This document shows, in pieces, positions 23,009-33,300 of a stretch of 62,441 nt of DNA. This DNA comes from Pseudomonadota bacterium (GTDB lineage: Bacteria > Desulfobacterota > SM23-61). Position 1 is the stretch's first letter; every line of letters begins with the position of its first letter. A program made the position numbers and the translations under genes. The stretch lies in contig JAHJQK010000144.1 of NCBI GenBank assembly GCA_018819135.1, positions 1-62,441 on the forward strand, written 5' to 3'. The notes under the pieces were generated by a model that worked only from the letters and a program-made list of their open reading frames with translations, made no database searches and was not told where the DNA came from.

Positions 23009-24265
23009 ATGATCGAAATTAAACCACTGAATCAGTGTAACGCCGTTGTGGCCATTCCAGGGTCGAAAAGTTACACCCACCGCGCTCTGATTACGTCGGC
23101 CCTCGCTGCAGGGGAGTCCGTTTTGTTCAACGCTCTGCGCAGTAAAGATACCGAGTATACGGCGCAAGGTCTGGAAAAACTCGGCATTAAGATCGCTTGG
23201 GAAGAAGATTCTATCCATGTTCAGGGTAAAGGGGGAGTGCTAACGGCGGGAGGAGAAAAAATTTACGTGGGGGATTCCGGAACCTCCATGAGGTTTTTAA
23301 CGGCGTTGGCCGCTTTGAAAAATGGCTCCACCCTGCTGGACGGCAGCGAGCGGATGAGAAAGCGGCCGATGGCCGAACTGCTGGAGGGATTGGTCTCGCT
23401 GGGAGCCATAGCTTATTCTCTGGAAAGCAATGGATTCCCGCCTGTGGTCGTAGATTCTCAGGGCCTGGCGGGCGGAGTTGCCAGGATCAAAGGAAGCGAG
23501 AGCAGCCAGTTCCTATCCGCCCTTTTGATGGTCGCCCCCCTGGCCCGGGCAGACGTCCGGTTGGAGGTAAGCGGGCGATTGGTTTCCAGACCTTATGTGG
23601 ACATCACCCGGGGGGTAATGTCCGACTTCGGGGTAGAAGTTCAGAAGGAGAAAGGTGATTCCTTTTTCGTTCGGGCAGGGCAGCGTTATTTGCCCAGGCA
23701 ATACCGGATTGAAGGGGACGCCTCCAATGCCTCGTATTTCTTGGCGGCCGCCGCCATCACGGGGGGAAAAGTTAGAGTTGAAAACTTCCGGCCGGCATCC
23801 CTCCAGGGTGATGCCCAATTTTTAACAATTCTGGAGCAAATGGGATGCGAGGTGAGCCGCGGTGAAAATTGGGCGGAAGTTCGCGTTAAAGAACTTCGGG
23901 GAATTGAAGTAGACATGAACACCATGCCCGACCTCGTTCCCACCCTGGCCGTCGTTGCCGCCTTTGCTCGAGGGAAAACTGTGATCCGGAACGTCGGGCA
24001 TCTGCGCCACAAAGAATCCGACCGCCTGAAGACCGTGGCCGGAGAACTGGCCAAAATGGGGGTCGAAGTAGAAGAAGGAAAAGATTGGCTGCAAGTGGAA
24101 AAGGGGAAAGCCCGGGGGGCTGAAATTGAAACCCATAATGACCACCGCCTGGCCATGAGTTTTGCCATCGCCGGGCTGGCCATTCCCGGGATAAAAATTA
24201 AAGGGGAAAGATGCGTAGATAAATCCTTCCCGGGGTTTTGGGAAACGCTCAAGAAGCTCTATTAA
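23009..24265 (+). CDS. aroA: 3-phosphoshikimate 1-carboxyvinyltransferase (EPSP synthase)
   Basis: 418 residues. Joins shikimate 3-phosphate and PEP. Seen: PGSKSYTHRALI (phosphate-binding loop), DSGTSMRFLTALAAL, a KRPMAELLEGL segment, SSQFLSALLM, GDASNASYF and the C-terminal HKESDRLK and ETHNDHRLAMSFA with catalytic residues. The sequence layout is nearer the low-GC/archaeal type (GTSMR rather than GTAMR). The 48-base gap after aroE carries only a weak ribosome site. Confidence 0.95.
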   Translation: MIEIKPLNQCNAVVAIPGSKSYTHRALITSALAAGESVLFNALRSKDTEYTAQGLEKLGIKIAWEEDSIHVQGKGGVLTAGGEKIYVGDSGTSMRFLTALAALKNGSTLLDGSERMRKRPMAELLEGLVSLGAIAYSLESNGFPPVVVDSQGLAGGVARIKGSESSQFLSALLMVAPLARADVRLEVSGRLVSRPYVDITRGVMSDFGVEVQKEKGDSFFVRAGQRYLPRQYRIEGDASNASYFLAAAAITGGKVRVENFRPASLQGDAQFLTILEQMGCEVSRGENWAEVRVKELRGIEVDMNTMPDLVPTLAVVAAFARGKTVIRNVGHLRHKESDRLKTVAGELAKMGVEVEEGKDWLQVEKGKARGAEIETHNDHRLAMSFAIAGLAIPGIKIKGERCVDKSFPGFWETLKKLY

Positions 24266-24266
24266 A

Positions 24267-24412
24267 AGGGTACAAGGGGTCAAGGAAATGAAAAATTGCG
24301 GAATGCGGATTGCGGGATGGAGGATCTTAATCTTGGTTCAGGAATTCCAAGATTTGAAATGAAAAAAGCCCTGGAGTCCAGGAACCCACGAACTCTGGAA
24401 CCCTGTATTTTT
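24267..24412. repeat. Degenerate intergenic repeat (GGGTCAAGG / GGAACCC type)
   Basis: Short repeated words such as GGTCAAGG, GCGGATTGCGGGATGG and AGGAACCCACGAACTCTGG. Related words lie at 42438-42545 and about 56170-56220. It separates aroA from aroK and is open in the aroK frame, but its translation is not aroK-like. Confidence 0.5.
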
Positions 24413-24940
24413 ATGAATATTGTTTTAATCGGATACCGAGGGGCGGGCAAGAGTACTGTGGGCAGAATGCTGGCTACCCGTGTCGGAAAAAAATTCGTGG
24501 ATTCGGATGACCTGGTAGAAGAACATCTTGGGGCTTCTATCAGCGAAATCGTGAGGTCCAAGGGCTGGAAGCATTTTCGAGCCCTGGAGAAGAGAGTTAT
24601 TGAGGAAATTTGCCGGGGAGACCATTTAATCATCGCTCCAGGGGGGGGAGCCGTACTTGACCCCGCCAATGTGCGGGCTTTGAAAAAAAATGGTCTCGTC
24701 ATTTGGCTGCAGGCAGACGGCGAAGCCCTTCACCGAAGAATGGTCCAGGACCCGGGCACCACTGCCAGCCGCCCGACTCTTACCGGAAAAGGAGCACTCG
24801 AGGAGCTCGAAGAAGTGCTGGCTATCAGAAATCCATATTATGCCCAAGCCGCCGATGTGGAGGTGGATACTTCGACCTTGGCCCGGGAGGAAGTGGTGGA
24901 AAAGATATTATCGATCATCCGGGAAAGAAGGGGGGCATAA
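24413..24940 (+). CDS. aroK: Shikimate kinase
   Basis: 175 residues from ATG 24413, which begins right at the family N-terminus ([20 protein letters not shown], the Walker A). The shikimate site includes [22 protein letters not shown] and [12 protein letters not shown]; the lid has RPTLTG. The ribosome site before ATG 24413 is weak because a repeat lies directly upstream. The stop is followed by the TTG start of aroC within one base. Confidence 0.9.
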   Translation: MNIVLIGYRGAGKSTVGRMLATRVGKKFVDSDDLVEEHLGASISEIVRSKGWKHFRALEKRVIEEICRGDHLIIAPGGGAVLDPANVRALKKNGLVIWLQADGEALHRRMVQDPGTTASRPTLTGKGALEELEEVLAIRNPYYAQAADVEVDTSTLAREEVVEKILSIIRERRGA

Positions 24941-24941
24941 A

Positions 24942-25991
24942 TTGGGTGGAAATTCTTTGGGTACTCTTTTCAAAGTAACCACCTGGGGAGAATCCCACGG
25001 GAAAGCTCTGGGAACGGTGGTTGACGGCTGCCCCCCTCGAATGGAACTTTCCGTTGAAGACATTCAGAAGGAATTAGAGCGGCGGAGGCCCGGCCAGGGA
25101 AAGGGAACCAGCTCGAGAAAAGAGGAGGATCGGGTGGAAATTCTTTCCGGCGTCTATGAAGGCAAGACGACTGGAACACCCATTGCCCTGCTGATCTGGA
25201 ATAAGGACGTGGATTCAGAGCCCTACGAAGAATTGAAGGATGTCTTCCGACCTGGCCATGCCGATTTTACTTATCAGGCCAAGTACGGCATCCGTGATCA
25301 TCGCGGCGGGGGAAGGGCCTCAGCCAGGGAGACGGTGGGAAGAGTGGCTGCCGGCGCGGTGGCCAAGAAGATCCTGAGAAGAGAAAAGGTGGATATTTTG
25401 GCTTATACCCTAGAACTGGGGGGAATCCGGGTGGAGAAGGTGGATTACGCCGAGATCGAAAACAATGCGCTTTTTTGCCCGGACAGGGACGCCGCAGGCA
25501 GAATGGCAGAGAAGATTGAAAAGACCCGGTTGCAGGGGGATACTCTGGGTGGCATCGTGGAAATTCTTGTCCGGGGATGCCCGTCCGGATTGGGGGAACC
25601 GGTTTTCGACAAACTGGAAGCGGATCTGGCGAAAGGGTTAATGAGCATTGGAGCAATCCGGGGAGTGGAAGTGGGGGCGGGGTTTCGGGTTGCCCAGATG
25701 CTCGGCTCGGAATCCAATGATCCCCTGATCCCCGGCGGATTTGAAAAAAACGATGCCGGGGGGATTTTAGGTGGCATTTCCACCGGAGCGGACATCCTGT
25801 TGCGGGTAGCTGTAAAACCCATTCCTTCTATTTCTTTGGAGCAGAAAACAATTGATTCTCTGCGGAGGCCTGTAGCTCTAAAAGTACGGGGCCGGCATGA
25901 TGTTGCGGCCATCCCCAGGATCAATCCGGTATGCGAAGCCATGGTGGCCATCGTCCTTGCTGATCACTGGCTCAGGCAGAGAGCGATATAG
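24942..25991 (+). CDS. aroC: Chorismate synthase
   Basis: 349 residues. FMN-dependent conversion of EPSP to chorismate. Start at TTG 24942, one base after the aroK stop and preceded by AAGGGGGG; the family N-terminus [19 protein letters not shown] fits this start. Other signatures: [52 protein letters not shown] and the C-terminal RHDVAAIPR. Intact. Confidence 0.95.
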   Translation: MGGNSLGTLFKVTTWGESHGKALGTVVDGCPPRMELSVEDIQKELERRRPGQGKGTSSRKEEDRVEILSGVYEGKTTGTPIALLIWNKDVDSEPYEELKDVFRPGHADFTYQAKYGIRDHRGGGRASARETVGRVAAGAVAKKILRREKVDILAYTLELGGIRVEKVDYAEIENNALFCPDRDAAGRMAEKIEKTRLQGDTLGGIVEILVRGCPSGLGEPVFDKLEADLAKGLMSIGAIRGVEVGAGFRVAQMLGSESNDPLIPGGFEKNDAGGILGGISTGADILLRVAVKPIPSISLEQKTIDSLRRPVALKVRGRHDVAAIPRINPVCEAMVAIVLADHWLRQRAI

Positions 25992-26002
25992 AGAGGTTGC
26001 CA

Positions 26003-27079
26003 ATGGAAATCAACGCCAAAATCGAAATTTTGCGACAGAAAATAGATACCATAGACGGGCAAATCCTCCAATTTCTAAACGAGCGAGCGGAGGTCGCCCT
26101 GGAAGTGGGAAAAATAAAGTCAGGGTGCGGAATGGACCTTTATAATCCTCAGCGGGAAGAAGAAATAATGCGCCGGTTGGAATTGTTGAACCACGGTGCC
26201 TTCCCCAGAGGGGCCATTCCCCCGGTTTTCCGCGAGATTATTTCGGCCTGCCGTTCTTTGGAAACGGAACTCACCATTGCTTACCTCGGCCCGCCCGCCA
26301 CCTATACCCACTTGGCCTGTATTGAGCGATTCGGGAGCTCGGTAGGAACGGTTCCCCAAGAAAGTATCCAAGAAGTTTTCGAGGTGGTGGAAAGGGAGAA
26401 AGCCAAATTTGGGATGGTCCCCATTGAAAATTCCACCGAAGGAGTGGTGAACCGAACCCTGGATATGTTCATCGATTCGGAAGTGAAAATTTGCGGCGAG
26501 GTTTTGATCCGGATCTCGCACGATCTTCTTTCCATGAGCGGGAAAGCCGAAGATGTGCAGAGGGTTTATTCTCACCCTCAAGCTCTGGCCCAGTGCCGGC
26601 AATGGCTGAGGAAAAATTTTCCTAATGCCCAGATGGCTGAAACCGTGAGTACGGCCAAAGCCGCCCAGATGGCCGCCCAGGAATCGAAAGCTGCGGCTGT
26701 GGCCAGCTCCTTGGCTGCCGAACTTTACGGCCTGAAAATCATCGAATCCCGGGTTGAAGACTACCTAAACAATTACACGCGCTTTTTGGTTCTCGGGCTC
26801 CAGGTCGGCGACAGAACAGGAAGAGATAAAACCTCACTCTTATTTTCCATCCCGGATTCGCCGGGATCTCTTTACGAAGTCCTAAAGCCCTTTTCCGAGA
26901 AGTCGATCAACCTGACCAAAATCGAATCCCGGCCCATTAAGGATAAGCCCTGGGAATACGTCTTTTTTCTGGACTTTGAAGGCCACGCCACCGACCCACA
27001 CATTCACGAGGCGGTAGCTGAATTAAAAAAGAAGGTTCTTTTTTTAAAACTTCTGGGTTCCTATCCCCGGAGTTCATAA
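26003..27079 (+). CDS. pheA: Chorismate mutase/prephenate dehydratase
   Basis: 358 residues, a normal bifunctional P-protein. Residues 1-85: chorismate mutase (IEILRQKIDTIDGQILQFL). Residues ~93-270: prephenate dehydratase (IAYLGPPATYTHLA, MVPIENSTEGVVNRTLDMF, NYTRFLVLG with the catalytic Thr-Arg-Phe). Residues ~275-355: ACT domain for Phe feedback (PDSPGSLYEVLKPF, NLTKIESRP). ATG 26003 is chosen because AGAGAGG lies upstream. It directs chorismate to Phe. It is the last gene before the trp leader. Confidence 0.95.
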   Translation: MEINAKIEILRQKIDTIDGQILQFLNERAEVALEVGKIKSGCGMDLYNPQREEEIMRRLELLNHGAFPRGAIPPVFREIISACRSLETELTIAYLGPPATYTHLACIERFGSSVGTVPQESIQEVFEVVEREKAKFGMVPIENSTEGVVNRTLDMFIDSEVKICGEVLIRISHDLLSMSGKAEDVQRVYSHPQALAQCRQWLRKNFPNAQMAETVSTAKAAQMAAQESKAAAVASSLAAELYGLKIIESRVEDYLNNYTRFLVLGLQVGDRTGRDKTSLLFSIPDSPGSLYEVLKPFSEKSINLTKIESRPIKDKPWEYVFFLDFEGHATDPHIHEAVAELKKKVLFLKLLGSYPRSS

Positions 27080-27085
27080 GCAAAA

Positions 27086-27238
27086 ATGATTTTCTATTTG
27101 TCCAGGATAAACCAACACCATTCATCCCATCCCACTCCCTCTGCGAAGGGACAGGGAAGGGAAAGAGAGAATCGTAACTGGTGGTGGTGCAGCATCCATA
27201 AAGAAGGAAACTGCCTACTGCCGGAGAGCAGCATTTGA
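27086..27238 (+). CDS. Trp leader peptide
   Basis: A 50-codon frame, ATG 27086 to TGA 27238, holding three consecutive Trp codons at 27179-27187. The rest is Ser/His/Arg-rich and unremarkable. It opens six bases after the pheA stop; there is no strong ribosome site, so reinitiation from pheA is possible. The position relative to the hairpins and the terminator at 27265-27298, and trpE as the next gene, fit Trp attenuation. It is longer than classical trp leaders (14-20 residues). Confidence 0.7.
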   Translation: MIFYLSRINQHHSSHPTPSAKGQGRERENRNWWWCSIHKEGNCLLPESSI

Positions 27239-27298
27239 TTTAAGAAATCAATCGGAGAAAAAGGCCGGGGCAGTTTCTGTGACTCCCCGGTTTTTTTT
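27207..27298 (+). promoter_or_regulatory. Attenuator of the trp operon
   Basis: GAAACTGCC (27207-27215) is perfectly complementary to GGCAGTTTC (27269-27277), which is also the ascending arm and loop of the terminator, so antiterminator and terminator exclude each other. A weak upstream partner for the first segment is GCAG (27189-27192) with CTGC (27211-27214), just after the Trp codons. Stalling at Trp-Trp-Trp would disrupt that pairing and favour the antiterminator. Confidence 0.65.
27265..27298 (+). terminator. Terminator of the trp attenuator
   Basis: CCGGGG (27265-27270) pairs with CCCCGG (27285-27290), extended by AGT/ACT beyond a one-base bulge, followed by eight T. Confidence 0.85.
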
Positions 27299-27393
27299 CG
27301 CCGGAAATTCGCCAAGCGCTATGGCCATTGGGTTTTAATATTTTGGTTTATGACTCTGCGTTCTCTGCGACCTCTGCGGTGAAAAATATATTA
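27299..27393. repeat. Dispersed repeat family B, second copy
   Basis: Shares AAATTCGCCAAGCGCTATGGCC-type sequence and the CTCTGCGGTGA end with 19538-19634. It sits between the terminator and trpE. Confidence 0.6.
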
Positions 27394-27407
27394 GGGAGGT
27401 TTGAATC

Positions 27408-28886
27408 ATGGCAAATCCCTCATTGGCGGAATGTCAACGCCTGGCTAGGCTGGGCAACCTTATCCCGGTAGTCGAAGAGGTGCACTTCGACTGGGAAACC
27501 CCCATTTCGGCTTTCCGGAAGATTGAGGATGGAAAGTTCTCTTTTCTCTTCGAAAGCGTTGAAGGCGGGGAAAAATGGGGACGCTACAGTTTCCTGGGTT
27601 CCGGACCCTCGCACCTGTTCCGCAGCAAAGGGGAAGAATTCGAAATTCTCAAAAATGGGAATGTTCTGCGCCAGGGAAGAGAGCAAGACCCTCTCCGGGC
27701 TCTGCAGGCTTTCTTGGAAGAATACCAGCCTGTACCCCAGGATTCCCTTCCGCGCTTTTTTGGGGGGGCGGTTGGTTATGCCAGTTACGATGCAGTTAGA
27801 TCTTGGGAAAGGATCCCGGAACTTCTGGCCCAAGATCTGAATCTTTATGACTCCTATTTCATGATCATGGACACCCTTCTGGTTTTCGATAACGCGAGGC
27901 AAAAGATTAAAGTGATTGCCAACGTGATTTTAGACGGATCCCAGCCTTTGGAGGATGCTTACCGGCAAGCGGAGGAAAAAATCCAGAGGATCAAAGCCAG
28001 CCTGCATTCCCCCGCCGGTCCTTCCCCTCCGAAGAAATCTTTTTCCCCATCTTCCTTAAGTTCCAATTTGAGTCCGGAAGAATTTAGGCAAAAGGTGGAA
28101 AGGGCCAAGGAATATATTCAGGCCGGGGACGTTATCCAGGTCGTGCTTTCTCAGCGGTTTTCCACCGCCCTTCATTGTGAGCCCTTCGATGTATACCGCG
28201 CCCTGCGTTCCATCAATCCCTCGCCCTACCTCTTTTATATGCAAATGGATGATACCGTTTTACTGGGAGCGTCTCCGGAAGTGATGGTCCGTTTAGAAGG
28301 GAAGCAGATCGAGCTCCGGCCGCTCGCCGGCACCCGCCGGCGGGGAAAAACCCGGGAGGAAGACCGGAGGATGGAGCAGGATCTCCTGGCGGATGAAAAA
28401 GAAAGAGCCGAGCACATCATGTTGGTTGACCTCGGGCGGAATGACGTGGGCCGCGTGGCCGAGATCGGGTCAGTCGAGGTAACGGAATTGATGGGGGTGG
28501 AACGCTATTCCCATGTGATGCATATCTTCTCCAACGTCCGGGGCCTTCTCGCCCCGGGCAAGACCGCTTTCGACGTATTCCGGGCGACTTTTCCGGCCGG
28601 GACCGTGTCCGGTGCGCCGAAGATCCGGGCCATGGAAATTATCGAAGAATTGGAGCCCGTCCGCCGGGGGCCTTACGCCGGAGCCGTAGGCTATTTTGGG
28701 TTTTCCAAGAATATGGACACCTGCATTACCATCCGCTCCATTCTCATTAAAGACGGGAAAGCGTACATCCAGGTGGGAGCTGGGATTGTCGCCGATTCCG
28801 AGCCGGAGAAAGAGTTCGAAGAGACTTTGAACAAAGCCCAGGCCATCTTTCAATCCATTCGGCAAGCCGAGGAGGGGTTGCCATGA
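27408..28886 (+). CDS. trpE: Anthranilate synthase component I
   Basis: 492 residues. The N-terminal domain has [19 protein letters not shown], equivalent to the LLES Trp-feedback site. The C-terminal chorismate-binding domain has [60 protein letters not shown] and [16 protein letters not shown] precedes ATG 27408. It overlaps trpG by four bases, as expected for the two subunits. Confidence 0.95.
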   Translation: MANPSLAECQRLARLGNLIPVVEEVHFDWETPISAFRKIEDGKFSFLFESVEGGEKWGRYSFLGSGPSHLFRSKGEEFEILKNGNVLRQGREQDPLRALQAFLEEYQPVPQDSLPRFFGGAVGYASYDAVRSWERIPELLAQDLNLYDSYFMIMDTLLVFDNARQKIKVIANVILDGSQPLEDAYRQAEEKIQRIKASLHSPAGPSPPKKSFSPSSLSSNLSPEEFRQKVERAKEYIQAGDVIQVVLSQRFSTALHCEPFDVYRALRSINPSPYLFYMQMDDTVLLGASPEVMVRLEGKQIELRPLAGTRRRGKTREEDRRMEQDLLADEKERAEHIMLVDLGRNDVGRVAEIGSVEVTELMGVERYSHVMHIFSNVRGLLAPGKTAFDVFRATFPAGTVSGAPKIRAMEIIEELEPVRRGPYAGAVGYFGFSKNMDTCITIRSILIKDGKAYIQVGAGIVADSEPEKEFEETLNKAQAIFQSIRQAEEGLP

Positions 28887-29479
28887 TTCTTTTAATCGAC
28901 AATTACGATTCTTTTACTTTCAACTTGGTGCAGTACCTGGGTGAGCTGGGAGCAACGTGCCTGGTTTACCGCAACGACCAGATTAACCTATCCACCATCT
29001 GTAAGATAAAACCCAAGTACCTGGTTGTTTCACCTGGGCCCTGTACCCCGCAGGAGGCCGGAATTTCCGAGAGGGCAATCTTGCAGATGGCCGGCCAGAT
29101 TCCCATCCTGGGAGTGTGTCTGGGCCACCAGTGCATCGGCTCGGCTTTCGGAGGGAAAATCATTCGGGCCCAGAGACTGATGCACGGGAAGAGTTCTCTG
29201 ATCTATCACGACGGCAAGACCATTTACCGAGGCCTCCCCAGCCCATTTCCGGCCATCCGCTACCATTCCCTTCTCGTCGAGCGGGAAAGCCTGCCGGAGT
29301 GCCTGGAGATTTCAGCGGAGACCGAGGATGGGGAAATTATGGGCGTCCGACACAAGGTTTTTCCCGTTGAAGGCGTCCAGTTTCATCCGGAATCGATCAT
29401 GACCCCGGGAGGAAAAATCCTCCTAAAAAATTTTTTAGAAATAGGAGAAAACAGCCATGCTGAAAAGATTCATTGCTAA
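28883..29479 (+). CDS. trpG: Anthranilate synthase glutaminase component
   Basis: 198 residues, class I amidotransferase. [20 protein letters not shown] at the start, oxyanion [10 protein letters not shown], nucleophile Cys in [15 protein letters not shown], and His/Glu in [13 protein letters not shown]. Supplies ammonia to TrpE. Overlaps trpE by 4 and trpD by 23 bases. Confidence 0.95.
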   Translation: MILLIDNYDSFTFNLVQYLGELGATCLVYRNDQINLSTICKIKPKYLVVSPGPCTPQEAGISERAILQMAGQIPILGVCLGHQCIGSAFGGKIIRAQRLMHGKSSLIYHDGKTIYRGLPSPFPAIRYHSLLVERESLPECLEISAETEDGEIMGVRHKVFPVEGVQFHPESIMTPGGKILLKNFLEIGENSHAEKIHC

Positions 29480-30527
29480 AGTTGCGGCCGGGCAGGATCT
29501 GAGCGAAGAAGAAGCTTCCCAGGCTATGGCCCGCATTATGGAGGGAGAAAGCTTACCCACCCAAATCGCTGCGCTCTTAACCGCCCTGCGCATGAAAGGA
29601 GAAACCAACCAGGAGATCGCCGGTCTGGCCCGGACCATGCGAGCCAAGGCCGTGCGTATCCAGGCCCAAAGTGGGGAGGACGTTGTGGACACCTGCGGCA
29701 CCGGAGGGGATGGCCAGGGGACCTTCAACATTTCCACGGCGGTGGCCTTCGTGGCCGCAGGCGGCGGGTTGACTGTGGCCAAGCATGGCAACCGGTCTGT
29801 CTCCAGCCGCAGCGGGAGCGCTGATGTCCTGGAGGCCTTAGGGGTCAATATTTCCCTGCCCCCGGAAAAGGTCGAGGAATCCCTGCGAGAGCTTAAAGTC
29901 GCTTTTCTGTATGCCCCTTCATTCCATCCGGCCATGAAGCACGCTCTGGGCCCGCGCCAAGAGATCGGCATCCGTACGGTCTTCAACCTCCTTGGCCCCT
30001 TGACCAACCCGGCAGGGGCGAATGTCCATCTTTTGGGTATCTACCGGGAAGATTTAATCCAGCGGGTGGCAGAGGTACTGAGAAACTTAGGCAGCAAGGC
30101 CGCCTTCGTCGTCCACGGTGCCGACCACGGCGATGAAATAAGCATCACCGGGAAAACGGCCCTCTGCCAGCTTAAGGATGGGAGCATCGAGCAATACCAG
30201 ATTGAGCCGGAAGAAGTGGGTTTGAAGAAGGCGAGTTCAGAGGCCATCCAAGGCGGGACACCCGCCAAGAATGCCGAAATCCTGCGCGGAATCCTGAAGG
30301 GAGAACCCGGCCCGGCGCGGGATGTTGTTTTATTGAACGCAGCCGCCGTCTTTGTAGCGGCCGGAAAGGCAATGAACTTCAGAGAAGGAATCGAGGTGGC
30401 CCGGGAGGCCATTGACTCAGGCCGGGCCATGAAGAAACTTGATGACCTCATCCGGTTTTCCAATCAAAATTTCACCCCCTCCCAGCCCTCCCCCCTCGGG
30501 GGGGAGGGTGAGGGTGGGGGGAGGTGA
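29457..30527 (+). CDS. trpD: Anthranilate phosphoribosyltransferase
   Basis: 356 residues against ~335-345 usual. Motifs: [37 protein letters not shown], and [15 protein letters not shown] sequence ([20 protein letters not shown]). AGGAG precedes ATG 29457. The last ~19 residues (rich in Pro, Gly and Glu) are read through a short G/C palindromic repeat at 30477-30526 and are probably not part of the fold. Confidence 0.95.
   Translation: MLKRFIAKVAAGQDLSEEEASQAMARIMEGESLPTQIAALLTALRMKGETNQEIAGLARTMRAKAVRIQAQSGEDVVDTCGTGGDGQGTFNISTAVAFVAAGGGLTVAKHGNRSVSSRSGSADVLEALGVNISLPPEKVEESLRELKVAFLYAPSFHPAMKHALGPRQEIGIRTVFNLLGPLTNPAGANVHLLGIYREDLIQRVAEVLRNLGSKAAFVVHGADHGDEISITGKTALCQLKDGSIEQYQIEPEEVGLKKASSEAIQGGTPAKNAEILRGILKGEPGPARDVVLLNAAAVFVAAGKAMNFREGIEVAREAIDSGRAMKKLDDLIRFSNQNFTPSQPSPLGGEGEGGGR
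30477..30526. repeat. G/C palindromic repeat inside the trpD 3' end
   Basis: CCCTCCCCCCTCGGG followed by GGGGAGGGTGAGGGTGGGGG. A related sequence lies at about 57505-57560. It supplies the last codons of trpD. Confidence 0.6.
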
Positions 30528-30534
30528 GAAAAAA

Positions 30535-31332
30535 ATGTTTTTGGAAAAAGTGGCGGCAATGAAAAGGGAAGAGGTTCATAAAAGAAAAAATTTATCATCC
30601 TTGCAAGAAATGCAAAAGAAGGTTTCTGACCTTCCGGCTCCGAGGGAATTCCTGCGGGCGCTCTTGAACAAGTGCCCCATGGCCCTGATCGCCGAGATCA
30701 AGCGCGCTTCCCCCTCTGCCGGAATGATTCGGCAGGACGCTGACATCCAAGGGATTGCGCGAAAATACCAGGCGGGAGGGGCCAGCGCCATTTCAGTGCT
30801 CACGGAGGCCCGGTTTTTTCATGGAGCCCTCGGCCACCTCGTAATGGTTAAGGAAGCCGTTTCTCTCCCCGTTTTGCAGAAGGATTTCATCATCGACCCT
30901 TTTCAGATCTATGAGGGGAGAATCGCCGGGGCGGATGCTCTTCTGCTCATCTCTGCGATTCTTGACCGGGAAAAATTGAAGGAATTGGCCACGCTGACCC
31001 AGTTTTTGGGCATGGTTCCATTGGTCGAAGTTCACGATGAGGAGGATCTGGGAAAAATCGCCGGCCTTGGTTTACCGCTCATCGGGATCAACAACCGTAA
31101 CCTGAAAACACTCGAAGTGAATTTGGAGAACACCTTTCGTTTGCTCAAAAAAATTCCCAGCGGGACAATGGTCATTAGCGAGAGCGGAATAAAAAACGGA
31201 AAAGACGTGAAACGCCTTCAGAATGCCGGAGTGAAGGGTGCTCTGATAGGAGAGGTCTTAATGCGCGACCCCGATCCCGTGGCAAAAATTCGGGAACTCC
31301 TAAACTCACAAGAAAATAACCTGATTGTATAG
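30535..31332 (+). CDS. trpC: Indole-3-glycerol phosphate synthase
   Basis: 265 residues from ATG 30535, preceded by GGAGGTGAG; the frame is open upstream but over the repeat in trpD. Key sequences: LIAEIKRASPSAGMI with the catalytic Lys, SVLTEARFFHGALGHL, LQKDFIIDPFQIYEGR, ADALLLISAIL, IGINNRNLKTLEV and SESGIKNGKDVKRL. Monofunctional, with no TrpF fusion. Confidence 0.95.
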   Translation: MFLEKVAAMKREEVHKRKNLSSLQEMQKKVSDLPAPREFLRALLNKCPMALIAEIKRASPSAGMIRQDADIQGIARKYQAGGASAISVLTEARFFHGALGHLVMVKEAVSLPVLQKDFIIDPFQIYEGRIAGADALLLISAILDREKLKELATLTQFLGMVPLVEVHDEEDLGKIAGLGLPLIGINNRNLKTLEVNLENTFRLLKKIPSGTMVISESGIKNGKDVKRLQNAGVKGALIGEVLMRDPDPVAKIRELLNSQENNLIV

Positions 31333-31467
31333 GAAATTACTTTTTGGACACGGATTCACCCTGTTAGATGTTTACTATCTAACAGGGTAAACCCAGATTA
31401 TCAGGATAAATTAAAAAGAAAATAATTATCTGCGGTTATCTGTGTAAATCTGCGTCCTATTAAACTT
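31331..31467. repeat. Repeat family A with nested hairpin
   Basis: Runs from AGGAAATTACTTTTTGGACA to AATCTGCGTCCTATTAAA between trpC and trpF. It contains a nested perfect hairpin, ACCCTGTTAGAT (31358-31369) with ATCTAACAGGGT (31377-31388), which is missing from the copy at 34731. Confidence 0.75.
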
Positions 31468-31505
31468 TAGTCACTTGTCCCTTTCGTTCACTTGAGGAGC
31501 TTCAT

Positions 31506-32129
31506 ATGACCTGGATCAAGATCTGCGGAATAACCAATCTTCAGGACGCTCTACAAGCCGCGACCTTGGAAGTGGATGCTTTAGGTTTCATCTTTGCTCC
31601 CAGCCCGCGGAGAATCGACCCTTTGGCCGCAAGGGAGATCGTCCGCAGTCTTCCCCCGTCCGTTTTTAAAATCGGGGTTTTTGTCGATGAAGAAATTTCC
31701 GAAGTCCGGAGAATCGCCGATGATTGTGGCTTAAATGGGCTGCAGTTTCACGGACAGGAATCTCCCGAATATTGTCAGGAGTTTCCTCTTCCAGTTATCA
31801 AAACCATTGCGGTCAGGAGCATAGATAGTCTGAGGGAAATGGAAAAATATTCTTCCGTTTCCATTTTGTTGGACGCCTGGTCCGCCGAGAGGGCAGGCGG
31901 GAGCGGAAAAGCATTCTGCTGGGAATGGGCTGGGGAGGCCTGGAAAAAGAGGGACTTTATCCTTTCCGGCGGCCTGAATCCTATGAATGTTTACCAAGCG
32001 GTTCAAAGGTTGAAGCCGGTCGGGGTGGATGTTTGTTCCGGAGTGGAACAAATTCCGGGGAAAAAGAATTTATGGAAAATGATCGATTTTGTAAAGGAGG
32101 TCAAAAGAGCAGATGGTTCAACCCGATAA
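31506..32129 (+). CDS. trpF: Phosphoribosylanthranilate isomerase
   Basis: 207 residues, TIM barrel. [16 protein letters not shown] at the start with the catalytic Cys, [41 protein letters not shown] and the phosphate site [15 protein letters not shown], then VDVCSGVE with the catalytic Asp. GAGGAG precedes ATG 31506. Overlaps trpB by 17 bases. Confidence 0.95.
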   Translation: MTWIKICGITNLQDALQAATLEVDALGFIFAPSPRRIDPLAAREIVRSLPPSVFKIGVFVDEEISEVRRIADDCGLNGLQFHGQESPEYCQEFPLPVIKTIAVRSIDSLREMEKYSSVSILLDAWSAERAGGSGKAFCWEWAGEAWKKRDFILSGGLNPMNVYQAVQRLKPVGVDVCSGVEQIPGKKNLWKMIDFVKEVKRADGSTR

Positions 32130-33300
32130 AAGAGGGCATTTTGGGGTTTTTGGGGGCAAATATGTTCCGGAAACCTTGATGGCTCCGTTAAAAGAATTGG
32201 AGAAGGCTTATCTCGCTTCCAGAAAAGATGGTTCGTTCCAAAAAACAATGGCTGCCTATTTAAAAAATTATGCGGGGAGGCCTACCCCCCTTTATTTCGC
32301 GGAAAGGCTTACCGAGGAATTCAAGGGCTGCCGCATTTACCTTAAACGGGAAGACCTGGCGCATACGGGGTCTCATAAAATCAACAATACCCTAGGCCAA
32401 GCTCTGCTGGCCCAGAAGATGGGGAAGAAAAGGATTATTGCCGAAACCGGAGCGGGTCAACACGGAGTTGCTACGGCCACTGCCGCTGCTCTCACTGGGC
32501 TGCAATGCGCGGTCTATATGGGGGAAGAAGACATTCGGCGGCAATCCCTGAACGTCTTCCGGATGAAACTCCTCGGCGCCGAAGTAATTCCGGTTACCTC
32601 GGGGTCCAGGACTCTGAAGGATGCCATTAACGAAGCGATTCGGGACTGGGTGACCCACGTTCGCGATACCTATTATCTGATCGGATCCGTGGTTGGACCC
32701 CATCCCTATCCTATGATGGTCAGGGACTTTCAAGCGGTGATCGGTAAGGAAGTGAGGAAACAGGTAATGGAGAAAGAAGGACAGCTGCCGGATTGCCTGC
32801 TGGCCTGCGTGGGGGGTGGAAGCAACGCCATCGGCCTGTTCCACCCGTTTTTAAAAGATGGAGTGCGCCTTATCGGCGTAGAAGCTGGGGGTCTGGGATT
32901 ATTCAGCGGTAGACACGCAGCGTCGCTGAACGCCGGCTCCATTGGGATGCTTCACGGAAGCATGAGTTACATCCTGCAGGATGGTTCCGGCAATATCGTG
33001 GAGACGCACTCCATTTCCGCGGGTTTGGATTATCCGGGGGTTGGGCCGGAACACGCCTTTTTTAAAGAAAGCGGCAGAGCTGAGTATGCCACCGTTACGG
33101 ATGAGGAGGCCCTGGAGGCTTTTCACCTCCTTTCCCATCGAGAAGGTATCCTCCCCGCGTTGGAATCTGCCCATGCCCTGGGTTACGCTGGAAAAATTGC
33201 TCCTTCCCTGGGGAAAGAGCAGATCATGGTGGTGAATCTGTCGGGGCGAGGAGACAAAGATGTGCAAACGGTCGCTACAATAATGGGGGTTGAATTATGA
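32113..33300 (+). CDS. trpB: Tryptophan synthase beta subunit
   Basis: 395 residues, TrpB1 type. [14 protein letters not shown] near the start, [17 protein letters not shown] with the PLP Lys, [30 protein letters not shown] for the phosphate of PLP, and [13 protein letters not shown] at the end. AAAGGAGG lies upstream. It overlaps trpA by four bases. Confidence 0.95.
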   Translation: MVQPDKRGHFGVFGGKYVPETLMAPLKELEKAYLASRKDGSFQKTMAAYLKNYAGRPTPLYFAERLTEEFKGCRIYLKREDLAHTGSHKINNTLGQALLAQKMGKKRIIAETGAGQHGVATATAAALTGLQCAVYMGEEDIRRQSLNVFRMKLLGAEVIPVTSGSRTLKDAINEAIRDWVTHVRDTYYLIGSVVGPHPYPMMVRDFQAVIGKEVRKQVMEKEGQLPDCLLACVGGGSNAIGLFHPFLKDGVRLIGVEAGGLGLFSGRHAASLNAGSIGMLHGSMSYILQDGSGNIVETHSISAGLDYPGVGPEHAFFKESGRAEYATVTDEEALEAFHLLSHREGILPALESAHALGYAGKIAPSLGKEQIMVVNLSGRGDKDVQTVATIMGVEL

